Shown: positions 23,646 through 34,787 of the stretch, in pieces
Layout of the letters: every line of letters begins with the position of its first letter
Numbering within the stretch: position 1 is the stretch's first letter
Assembly: GCA_900169235.1 (NCBI GenBank)
Contig: FWCC01000004.1
Location: 124,001-188,000 of the forward strand
Source of the DNA: Zarea fungicola
Taxonomy: Eukaryota > Ascomycota > Sordariomycetes > Hypocreales > Cordycipitaceae
Direction of reading: 5' to 3'
Length of the DNA: 64,000 nt
Notes under the pieces: generated by a model
What the model was told of the DNA's origin: nothing
Databases searched by the model: none
Seen by the model: only the letters and a program-made list of their open reading frames with translations
Translations under genes and position numbers: made by a program

Positions 23646-26600
23646 AATGCATGTGTGGTTTAATTAATGCCTTTATGCAAGTGGAAAGGAAAAAGGAAAG
23701 AAAAAAATCGCATTGTGTCTGAGCGTTTGTTTCGCTCTTGATACACATCCGTCGGCAGGAACTTTTGTGCCGCAAATCTTTTCAGCAGTTTCAAAGTTTT
23801 CGGCGATGAACGGCGCGGGCACGTTACGTTTTCTAGACCGCCGGCCATCAGATCTTGCGAACGCCGTCGCCGCCGCTATTTTCGGATACCAGGTGTGAGT
23901 CAGGCGTGAGTGGCGCTATTGGAATCCAAGAACATTTTAACAACACAAGAGCAGCCTAGAGGGAAAAAGGGTCTTGTTGGGTTACATGTGTATTTTTTTT
24001 ATTGTTTTTGTCCCATAATCTTTATGAGCCAGAGGAAGTTTTACAAGGCGTTCGCCATTGAATCAAGCATAATATGCAACAAGCTGTATTTGGTATCTCG
24101 TGCATGAGCCACTTTGCATTGATTGGCCGTTCTGGGCAACAAGCTGCTTTGGGGGTGTGATGAAAGCATGTGAGCGAGCAGGACAATTGCTGCATATATC
24201 TTTTCTGGCCGTCGTTCGTTTTGTGGTGGTGACACGCGTGCTGCCGAAGTGGCTGCTGCACGCTCACGGCTTGGCAATTCAAGAAAAGGTGTCGTCGATG
24301 GGCTAGGCTTTGTGCCTCTGTTATGGGTTAACAAGCCAGATATAGGTGAAACCTGCAACGACTTGCATGGCCAGCCAAGAAAAAAAGGCCTAAAACCACT
24401 CAGCCCATCATCAATCAGCTGTGCCGGCTTCCATCCGATAGGCTCCAAGTCGCAGCCTGGGGCTTGCTTGATATACCCACGGAATTTTCGGTTACCCGAC
24501 GCGATAACAGACAACCCGGCATTGACGGGGAAATTTTTCTGGTTGGCGTTTTATTATTTTAGCTAGGCTTTTCGAATGTTCTTCTCAAGCCACGGTTTCG
24601 ATAACGCAATAATAACAGAAAATGGGTCTGGCTATAGCTGGCGATGTATTGAAAGAAGATGGCGAGGTGGTAGTAGAAACCTCCGTTTTGAGACAATTTC
24701 AAATCCGCAATATATCGAGCGAATTATACCGCATTACCAACAACAGAGGCTCGTTGGGCTGCCCAGCGTATTAGAGCCTAAAAATGAGAGCACAAGGTTC
24801 ATCTAGCCTCTCTGTTTGGTGGTGTGTTGAAAACGCCATGTCAAGTTGACAGGGGCGTCTTAAGATTTGCAGCGGAGCCCAGGCGGCCTTTACAAGCAAC
24901 TAACGCCGCGCCCACCTCGCGAATTTGTTCGATTCTTGGGGGTGAATTGCCGATGAAGCTGTACATGTACATGTATGCACTGTCCACAGGGCTGTACTTT
25001 GCTGATACATTCGTACTCGTACAGCAGAATCAGGCTACTGCTTGTCTGCACAGAATGAAAAGAGGAGTCAATGTTCCGAACGGTTAATTTATGGGTGGCT
25101 GTCTTGTGTATCGGGATGGATGGGAGGGGAATAGCTGCAGCATCGTCACTGCAGCTCGTCATCTGTGGCTGGCGAATCATGGTACGGATGCCGGCAGAAA
25201 CTTTAGTCGGCTAGGTTTGCTGGCCCAGTCAAATTTTCTGTGATGGGGCAGATATACAAATCACGCCAGATGCTCAATTATTATGCCTCAGAGTTATTTT
25301 ATTTTTTTCGCAAGAGGTAGATTGGTGGAATGAATGGGGTTACATGGACAAGGATGCGGTCCAGGTCCAGACGCCATGTCTTCGTCATTTCGCCGAGATC
25401 GTTTCCTTGTGTGCCAATCACCTTCTGTTGGAATGATAGTATGATGTGTGCTCCTTGTGTATTCTAGATTCTCGGGTCCTTACGAGATGGTCGGTACGAA
25501 TTCATATCATGATAGAAGTCTATGGGATGTCATTGTAAGCTGATGAGCATGCAATCATATATCGGGCGAGCTGCTCCGTATTCAATGTCGCTCTAGGGCA
25601 CAGCGAGGCTCAAAGCTGCAAACGACCTTTTCAGCAGGTAATCTAGGCTGAGTGCAAAACTGGATGCCTTTTGGGGGCGATGCAACGGTTGGTGATGTTT
25701 GGAAGCCGGGGGAAGGCTGCGTCCTGGAGCCGTCAGCCAGGTACACCACTGAGTGGCTGTCCGTACAAGATTGATGTTAGCAGCGTAATACAGTAAAAGT
25801 TTTATGTCCATAGGTGATGTTAGTGACAGCTGTCAGAGTGTCTGCCTCGTCATCGGCGGTGTCGGTCCGCCGGTTGTGTGCCAATCCCTACAATGGAGGA
25901 GGGCCTGACGCCCTCTTGCCTTCTTGGCTGAATTGTCAGTCAGCGCATACGTTGCTGAACCTTGAAAACCAATCACAGCTATTTATTCTCCCAACTGCAG
26001 CTGGCTTATGATAGCCCAGTCCTACGGCACTGTTTCACCGCTAAGAAGTTGGATGTTTGAAAGTTTCAAGCTCCCTCGTTGGTCGTGTCTGGTTTCCCGA
26101 ATCCCCAGCCACAGAACTTCATAGGTGTAACCGTGTGTTCAGCTAGGCCCGGGCCGTGGCGCTAGCTAGTTTCAAAGACATCAATTGCCAGAACCTTTGT
26201 GGGTGACTGACAAGACTGACAAGACCGACAGAGGGGTGTGACGATACTCACGTCCTTGCGTCACAGATAATGCCGGCCCACCTTGCCAAACCAAGCAGGT
26301 TTTGGCTGCGTCCGGTACTCAAAGGGTCCGAGACTGGAGGCTGCCTGGTCTGGGCATCAATTCGGGACTGGCTGCATAGAGGCTGTTGCAATCACTCCCA
26401 GAGCACGGAGTACGTAAGTTATGTAGGCAAGTAGGTTACTTGGTAGTACATTTCCAACGCCGCCCGCTCGAAGGTGTAACTGCCTGCTAATGCATAAGGC
26501 ACGCATGGACTAACTGGACCCAGCCAGCTTCAGGGTCGCAATCACCACCCTGTCCAGTTCCATGCAAGTACTATCGACTAATGCAACAGGGGTGTAAAAC

Positions 26601-27432
26601 GCCAATACCATACTGTTTATGAAACTGGAGCTGCATACCTGGACAATTTTATTTAATTTTCCACCCTGGCCTTGTACTGGTAGATTGAAGAAACAATCTG
26701 AGGTTTTTTTCAACCGCAAATCCTCCCAACTTCCGCTACGTGTTCCATGCCACCAATGGCAGGTTGAAGAGGCCCATTTTCGCCCTTGGCAGACATTTCC
26801 CTCGTAGCCTACGTTAACGACAAGCCCGTGTCGTGGCATGCAGTGATAACAATATTTGGGAGTGGTCTGACACAGCTCCTCCTCGAATCACAGCCCTTCT
26901 CAACCCTGTCCAACATAGCTGTCCAGTCATGTTGAGCCTGACTTTCTATAATTGAAGCGCATCACTTGCCTGCGTCGTCGTCGGCATACTGTATTGCAGA
27001 GGTGGACTCCATCAACCTCTGCCACACACTCACCCAACATTTGTACCAGTGGTAATGGGGGCCCCCTGAATGCATTTCCGAATCATAAGGATTCTTTCTT
27101 ATTTATTTTTTGCTCCTTCCTGATTGCTTGACGCAGTACCGTAGCCGTCGTCTCCATTTCTGCACTCAGGTCGCTCAATCATTGTCCCCTCTGTCCCAAG
27201 AATATATAAAGGTCACGTCGTTTCCGACCCAGACTGCCTGCTCACTCGAAAATCTTGAACAAAGTCAGCTCCCCAGCAACGATTATTGCAACGCTAAAAC
27301 CTCAAACCACAATTAAAGAAAGCAAAGACTAGTTACCGGTAATTCCCCGCTATCTCCTCTGTCAGGCTTTATCCACTCGCAAATCGATCGCTTGCCCCCA
27401 TCCACAGTCCATACCTAGTTTGGTCACCGAAG
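23646..27432. other. Intergenic, 3.8 kb without a supported gene
   Basis: Downstream of Prp43 and upstream of the 27433 orphan. The longest frames (24041-24514 minus, 26510-26839 minus) are compositionally random, overlap frames on the other strand and show no splice logic. The final 230 bases hold the orphan's promoter with a TATA box. Confidence 0.5.
27203..27211 (+). promoter_or_regulatory. TATA box of the 27433 orphan
   Basis: TATATAAAG, about 230 bases before the ATG at 27433. Similar elements precede the small genes at 46884 and 48090. Confidence 0.5.
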
Positions 27433-27831
27433 ATGAGCTCCCCCGGTGGTGGTTTCTACAAGTACCGCTGCAAGTACTTCTTGCCAAACGACTGCAAGAA
27501 CTGGGTATGGGTCCAGGGTGAAGCGTGCCCAGTCTGTATGGTAAGTTTTGTGCCTCTTTGATCCCATACCACATGCCGCCTCCAACAACAATTGCTAACT
27601 GTTTGGCTTGTGCAGGCTGAAGGTCGCGACTCAGAGGCCAATTACGCCATGCCCTGGATGCCGTCGCAGGATATCATCTTCCCTCATGTCAGAGATGGTA
27701 TTCTTCAGTATGCCTTCATGGAAGTTGAGCCAGTCCAGGCAAACGTAATTCTGCGCGCCAAGAACCCGCGTTTTGCTGCAGAGATGTCTGGCACAACTAG
27801 GCCAAGCTTCATTATGGGCAACATGCATTGA
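27433..27831 (+). CDS. Small orphan protein with Cys pairs (possible zinc knuckle)
   Basis: Exons 27433-27540 and 27616-27831 give 107 aa. The 75-bp intron has GTAAGT and TGCAG ends and falls between codons. No signal peptide: the start is MSSPGGGFYKYRCKYF. Cysteines sit at 13, 21, 32 and 35 (C-x7-C-x10-C-x2-C) around NWVWVQGEACPVC, which could bind a metal. The rest is KNWV/W-rich, then EGRDSEANYAMPW and a hydrophilic end (RAKNPRFAAEMSG). The spliced structure, TATA box and leader of about 200 bases support a real gene. I recall similar short Cys/Trp-containing hypothetical proteins in other Sordariomycetes but cannot name a family. Function unknown. Confidence 0.75.
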
Positions 27832-30800
27832 TGCCATCATGCCTGTATGCACTATCGAGGCCCATCTAAAAGGCACTATTTATGAGAGCATTGGGCATAC
27901 AGGCTTGGCAGCAGTTTGAGCCATGCTATGTTATTACACGATTCACTACGAACCAAACAGGAGCAAATGGAAGTTTATGGAAATTGGCAATGACAAAGGA
28001 AAAGGAAATGAAAAGAGAAAAAAAGAAACAGCAGTGTTACGACGCGTCAAAATTGTAGAAGGATCTGACGCAACGAAGCAACAGTTTATGTAGTATCCAG
28101 TTTTGTGCGTTACTTAGTTTTACAGATTGCTTTTTTAAACTTAGATGGATATAGAAATTAATTCCCTTTGATTGACGGACAATTATTTTCTGTGTTAATT
28201 GTCGACGTCTGTTTCAACACTTCTCTTGCGTTGACTTCGGCAATTCGTACACTGCTGCGATATGCCAAGACATCCTTGTGTAACCCAGGTGACAGCCCAG
28301 CAAGCCCAGAACCGAAAGGATTTTCCGAAAGAAGATAAGTATTGGAACTTGTTCCGTCGTGTGTGGGTTGGAAGGTGGTGTGGTTGGTATGTTGTATGTA
28401 AGTGTCGTTTGGCAGGTCTTGCCCACAAACATCCCAGCTAGCCTTACTCTTGCGCCCCCCGATGAAGGAAAGGAAGGGTCTGATTGCTCTTCACACCCTC
28501 AAATTGAATCATAAGCAGAATTTCCTAAACGGTGTCAAAAGCCCTCTCTACGCCCTCCCGCAGTGTCTCAGCCCCATAACTACGCCGATGTGTGGAAACC
28601 TTGGCTTCCACAGGCAAAAGTGCAGCATCACAGTCACACAAGAAGAACGAAAGGATAACCTCATAGTAGCTTGCATAATAAACCATTAACGCACCTATTG
28701 CTGGCTACGCGGCGCTGCGTGCATCTATCACAAGGTACAACGCCTGGGAAGTGGAACTTTAGAATACTTTAAAAAAAAAAAAAGAGGAAAGAGGGAACAA
28801 GGGCTGCTGCTGCGGACATGCAAGGTAAATCTCACCCTCTAGGTACATGTATACTTGTTAATAATTGTTGTTAAAAGACTTTCTTGTTTTACTGAGCGGG
28901 GCTGTTGCTACTTGATCGAGTGCAAGCCGTCAAAAGCGCCGCATGCATACATGAAAGCTGGCGTAAAGCCGTGGATGCATGAAGCTGGAGTCTTGGAGCT
29001 TGGCTCGTGGGGAGCGGCTTTTGCACGAGTGTACAGGGAAGTAATCGGGAAAGATTGTTGAGGAGTGGACTAGGGGAAACATCCGGACATGCCAGACCGA
29101 GCTCGGTGCTCCTTTGGTGGATATTGTCATTTAGAAACGAAGTGTTGGTTGGTCCTCTCGGATTCTGCCACTTTAACCCCTGTCTCTGTGTTCTATTTTT
29201 GTTGGCCTTGCTGGTTCAGTTACAAATGTACTCTGCCGTCATCCGATGGACCCGGAAATCAGTAACTTTCGCACTCGTTTAGACAAACGAAGACTGTCAG
29301 ACAAAGTAGAGCAGTTTCTGACAAGGAAATCAGTTTACAGTTGAACGATAGAGATGTGTCAGGCTCAAATTCTTAGATCAGCTACAGGCCACATTATCAC
29401 ATCTGCGCTTTTCGATATACTGGTCAGGGCGATGTTTAGGTTATACGAGATTCGGTCGCTTCATTATTTGGCTACTTACACAGATCAGAGAAAGTCGTTA
29501 CTGTTTGGAGGAATGGCCGTTGCCGATGCTTCGCCAAATCTACATTTTGCTATCCAAGTACGATGTATGGCAAGAACGGGACCGGTTGATTTACAGGAAA
29601 AGGTCGTGTGTGAGACTCAATCGTTCTATTTGCAGCATGTTTCTCTTATTCGAAGCCGCATTCAGGCAGGCTTCTTCGGGTTTACCGTTCTTGAGCTTTG
29701 TGTTATCGTCTCCGTATACATTCGCTCCTGCTGCAGTGTTAGCCAGAACTGCTGACATGTGTGCAAGAGTTGGGTCAAACTTATCCCCTCCAATATGGGG
29801 GGTTGTCCCGCCCAACATTTCTGACGGGCTGGACAACCAGAACTGCCCAACTCCCAAGGCCTGTCCTTTCAAGGCGAATGATTGTTTTCAACGACAAAAC
29901 ACAGCGGGGCATCTCTCAAATCGCTGTATTCAGCTCGGTCCCGTTCACAATGTCAGACAAGCACAAAACTTTGACACCAACACGAGATGGGTCCCGCCAC
30001 TATGTTCCAGTCCCGAGCTTCCTACTGAAGTGAGCCTGAGTCGACGAAGAAAACGCACGCCCAGGATACCCGTGCTAGAGTCATACTTGATTCAGCGCCG
30101 TCATTCAGTCTGCGCCGTCACCGAAAACCAGTTCGAGCATTTTTGTCTCCAGGGTGCCAAGAAACTGATCTATAGCCAACTTGTTCTGTATGTGCTGCAC
30201 TGCCTGCAAGGACTAGTTTTTGATTCATCTCCACCAAGACTTGGACAAAGCAAGCCGGAAAAGGAGTGCATTACCGCACGCACAAAATACATCCATAAAA
30301 AACGTGCTCTCATCTCAGACCAGCAGGGCAAAAGCTGCGTGGCGGGAGGAAAGTGCTGAAGCCGCGGGGCAACAGCGTCGGACTGGCGCCTTCTGCAGCG
30401 TCGGACTGGGCTGACGTGCAAAAGTTAATGTGCCTTGGACCTTAAAAAAATTACCTCGCCCAGAAACCGCCGAAGCGAGGGCGTGGCTCGAGGAGCATTC
30501 CATAGTGCTGGAGGATATTCGACGTCTGAGCGGCCGAGGACACAAGGACCGAGAGCATCGTAAGCGGGAAGTGACTTGCTTGGAAGCAGCGTTTCTGTGT
30601 GTAATCCGTACTATCTCTCACTGTGATGCCAAAATATGATTTTGGTAGAACGTCCGGCAAGAAAAGTAGGATGGAAATTGCTGAATAAACGCTGCTTCTG
30701 TATGTGACCACGCTAAGGCTCAACTCGCAATCCTCAGCCCATCTCAATTGCAGCATCAAATCAACTCCAGCAAACTCGGCAGACTGCATCACTCGATAGG

Positions 30801-31900
30801 CCGTGTTGTCAAACCACAACACTGGTTCCGGCGAACAGGAGCTGACGAGCGGCCCCAGGCCAGGGGCTCTTATCACACGACTCATGGCATCCCATTCCTT
30901 GACATGCTTGGATAAGCAACCGGGGTGCGTCGGCAAAGGGCCATTCCGTCGCAAACAAGGAATCCAAACCATCAGCCAAATCCAACTTTTCAGCGGGCAA
31001 GTGGCCTCCGAGGATCCCTGTGCAACTTAAAAGGCCCTACTGACGGCAAAGACACAAGACTTGCAATCACCAGAAGGATATCTTAGGGTTAAGTTCCGAA
31101 CCTCATTCCCTCTGGGTCAGCCGGGCTCCCCCCCGTCAAACGGGGGGGTGCATTGAACCCGCGGCGAAATCCAGCAGCGGCTAAACAGCGAGGTCCTGAT
31201 ACAGGCTCGGTAGCGGCTCGCGCGGGCATCCAGGCTTAGTAGAGGGATCTGCAATAGATATTCCTTTCGGAAAATGAGGGTCGGTGAACTGTAGGGCAGG
31301 CGAACGTGCAATGTTGGGGCATGACGCCCGTCGAGCGAACAAGTTGGCGATAGTAGTCTGAGAGCAACGAAAACAGAAATAGCGAACATTAAAAGGCATA
31401 TCGGGTCGATGAAAGACTTCAGGCGATGAATTTTCGACACCAAGCCGCATTGCTCATCGTTGATGTTCGAAGGTTGGAAATGAGACGCGATCTGGGTGAC
31501 GCGCTTGATATAGGCGACTGCAGCGCACGGACCATGCGAGCAAACAGGGCTCATGGCAATTATTCCTTACAGGCATTATTTTGGTATCAAATATAAGATG
31601 AAAATAGGGATGAAACTGTAAATACCAGATTGAGAATCGTCTTATATTTTTTGTGCGTCAGGTCACTCTAAAGGCTCCAGCGATGTCAAGCATCTGCTTG
31701 CAACGAAGCTCCTACGGCTCAATCAGAGCTCGCGCCACACAGTGCACAAGCCACACTCCGTCCTTGTGGCGGCCTAGTTCCAGAGTTTGAACCATCCTTA
31801 GAAATCAGCTTTTTAAGCATTCTGCTCCGATACATTCTATCTGGACCGTCAATCTGCACACTACGCTATATATGGCTCACCTTGCATTCAATATTTTTTA
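27832..31900. other. Intergenic, 4 kb without a supported gene
   Basis: No gene could be supported. A 284-codon plus frame (29505-30359) and a minus frame inside it (29591-29872) are the longest. A perfect GC hairpin lies at 31128-31148. The last 100 bases lead into the Rtp1-like gene; TATATATGG lies about 35 bases before its ATG. Confidence 0.45.
31128..31148. repeat. Perfect GC hairpin (C7G / CG7, 5-base loop)
   Basis: Seven C and a G, the loop TCAAA, then C and seven G: an 8-bp all-GC stem. It lies in gene-free DNA about 750 bases upstream of the Rtp1-like gene. Seen directly; function unknown. Confidence 0.8.
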
Positions 31901-34787
31901 ATGGAGGAAGCACCAGGCGCACAAAATCCCAAACAAAGTATCGTGCAGGATATTATAGATGTAGGCACCAAAGCCTTTGACCCCGCCAATGATGATGCTA
32001 CCCGATATGCTTCACATGAAAGATACAATGAGCTAGTAAAGAAGTACGTTTCTGCTTGCGAAACCAACCGATAATTTAGTTTCAGTCGTTCAGATTCTGA
32101 TTATTAATGCGCTCTTCTCGTAAAGGGTTGATACATGGACGCTTTTACATGCGCTGAACGGACTCATCAAACCTGGCGTCGTTCCGCCGTGGCTCCGCCA
32201 ACAACTTATGCAAACGCTGACACTTGTACCGCTGCGCGATGATGGCGTCCGTGGAACATTGGAGCTTGTCTTCTCCGTGCATCCCAGCAATGTAGGCAAA
32301 GCAGCGCCGTCGGGCGCGGGGCAGGAGCCGCAGAAACAAGGCGCCAGTATCACTCACGAGGCCGTCGCTGTCGCAACCAGGCTGCTCTCGTCCGTGCCTC
32401 CCGGCATGGCGGCCGAGGACTGGTTTTCCGGGATATCAGCGCAATTATTTTCGCTGATGGATGGCACGGCAGGTCTTGACCTTGCGAAAATAGCGGCACA
32501 AATTGTGGGCTATGGAATACTGGGCAAGAAGATATACGGCGCCCCAGGGTCGGCTGGATGGAACGTTTTCGTGCAGCCACTACTGCAAAATATCAATCCA
32601 TCATTAACACCAAAGAGAAGTGTTACAAAAGAGGAACTAGAAGATGAAGTCATTGACCTATCTCGGCCCAAAGTCCTCGTCGTGGCAGAAAAGCTTCAGC
32701 AGGCCATTCAGCGTCTCCAGGTACTGGTTCTATCCAATCCATCTTCTGGATTGTGCAAAAGAATTCTAGGGCGCGTCATCTTACAAATATGGGCATTGGC
32801 GTCGTGGAGCAGTCCGAGCGAGGCTATTCAAAAATCCATTTCTGCGCCTGCCAAGAAACTCCTTCAAACATATTTACAACTGTTTGGCAACCTTGAAAGT
32901 GTCAAGCCACTAGTCACCAATCTCACCTGCAAAGGCTCATCGCCAACATCAGAAACGCAAGGCTCTTCAACCCCATCGCTTCTAACTTTGTGGAAATATA
33001 CAATAAACGCAGCGGGAGCCATTGAAATAACAGCCGCTCCACCTTCATATGCCTCTCAACCACCAGAGCTCGACTGGATGGACATTGAGTATCGAGCCGC
33101 CACATTGGCAGAGTCTATTGCAAGTGCCTGCTCTGCTGAAGAAACGTCATCAATATTCCTATCTTTGCTGCGTCGATGGGTAGAAACTGCTGGAAATCAG
33201 CAATTGGACAAGGGCATTGAACTGGTCTCCCATATAAAAACAGAATCTGACAGTCCGATTGGAGACCTCTTGGAAGTCTCGGTTTTGCAACAACTGATGG
33301 AAAAGGCACCTGAGAAACTCATCAGCCATTTCGATCAACTGCTAGAACTTATCACACAGGTATTCGAGGCGGATGCAAAATCACCACTGGGAGAGGAAGT
33401 CATGAGCATCGTTTTGAGCTTGCTCAACATGGCCGTTACAGCGCCCACATTTCAGAAGTCCGACATTAATCCTACTGAGCTTAAGATTGTTGAAGAGTCT
33501 CTTAATAGACTATCCCAAGACACTCGAGACGATGTTTCAGCAACAGCACGAAATTTGAGCATGCTGCTCAAATATCGTGACGAGTTGGGGGATCCAACAG
33601 ACAAGGGGAAAGGGCCAGCAAATGCTAGACGGATAGAGGATCGTAAGACGTATAATCTTGCCATGAGCTACATTATTGGCGACAAGGAAAGCCCGCCGCC
33701 CATTGTTTCGGAAGGGTTGAAGCTTCTTTCGAGTCTAATTTTGGCAGAGAGTGCTGTCTTGGACATTACTGCTGTCACAGTGCTCCTGACAAATCTTCTC
33801 AAGGAAAACGAGGACTACATCAACTCGCAAGTAGTCAAGATGTTTACACAGTTGGCCAACAAGCATCCCAAGACTACAATGAAGGAAATTTTGGACCATT
33901 ATCTGGATGCGCAGGAGAAATCTACAACAGACACACGACTGCGGTTCGGCGAGGCATTGGTCCAGGTGATTGAGCGTCTAGGCCAGACGTTTACCGGCGC
34001 CGTGGCCGAGCAAACGGCTGAGACGCTGCTCTCCATTGCTGGCCGTCGCGGTTACCGACCCAAGACGTTCGCCAAGCAGGCCAAGGAGGAGCGCATGCGC
34101 AAGCTCAAGCAGGAGAAGCGCGACCACCGGGAAACTGCCGGTCTTCCACCGCCGCCCGATGAAGACGAGGACATGGACGATGTCGACTACAACGACGACG
34201 ATGACGAAGAGCTCACCGAGGATGCCAAAGCGCGAAACGACGTACTGGCGCAAATCATTTCGGGGTGGGAAAGCAAGCGCGGCAGCGAGGATATTCGCAT
34301 GCGCACCTCTGCGCTGTCGATCCTGGCCACGGCGCTAGAGACTAGCATTCGCGGCGTTGGCGCGACGAATGCCTCGACGAGCGTGGATCTGTGCCTTAAT
34401 GTGCTTACGCTGGAGCCGGAGCTGGAAAAGGGCATCCTCCGGCGCGCAGCCATTCTGGTGATTCTGGGCTTTGTCCGGGCCCTGGCCGCCGCCAAGGACG
34501 GCGCCGGTCTGGGCTTTGGACTGACAGAGGAGAGCAGAGTCGACATTCAGCGCTCGCTCGAGTATATTGCCGCCACGGACAATGACGGCCTGGTGCGGCA
34601 GCACGCGCGCGACGTGGTCGAGAGCCTTGAGGCGTGGCAGATGACGACAATGCTTCCGCAGCCGGGCTTGGACAACGATGAGGGCAGTGGCTTTGCTGGT
34701 GCAGGGGGCCTCACCAGACTCGCCGGTCTGCAGGTGAATCCTGATTTGGGCAATGGGAAAAAGCCTCGAATCGAAGAGATTGAGTAA
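31901..34787 (+). CDS. HEAT-repeat protein, Rtp1/TANGO6-like (RNA polymerase II import factor)
   Basis: Exons 31901-32043 and 32126-34787 give 934 aa; the 82-bp intron (GTACGT, AAAG end) splits a Lys codon. The protein is alpha-helical throughout with no signal or membrane segment. A mid-C-terminal block reads like the RTP1_C1 region: YINSQVVKMFTQLANKHP, RLRFGEALVQVIERLG. It is followed by a basic/acidic linker (KRDHRETAGLPPPPDEDED and a run of Asp at about 726-744). A final HEAT-like part has LEPELEKGILRRAAILVILG and RQHARDVVESLEAWQ, like RTP1_C2. Yeast Rtp1 helps nuclear import of RNA polymerase II; animal TANGO6 is the relative. The name is from remembered family patterns; another HEAT-repeat scaffold is possible. 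Confidence 0.7.

Noticed and set aside
29505..30359. 284-codon plus-strand open frame
   Set aside because: It overlaps other long frames on both strands, has no family pattern or convincing start context, and the composition is random-looking. Not called as a gene.
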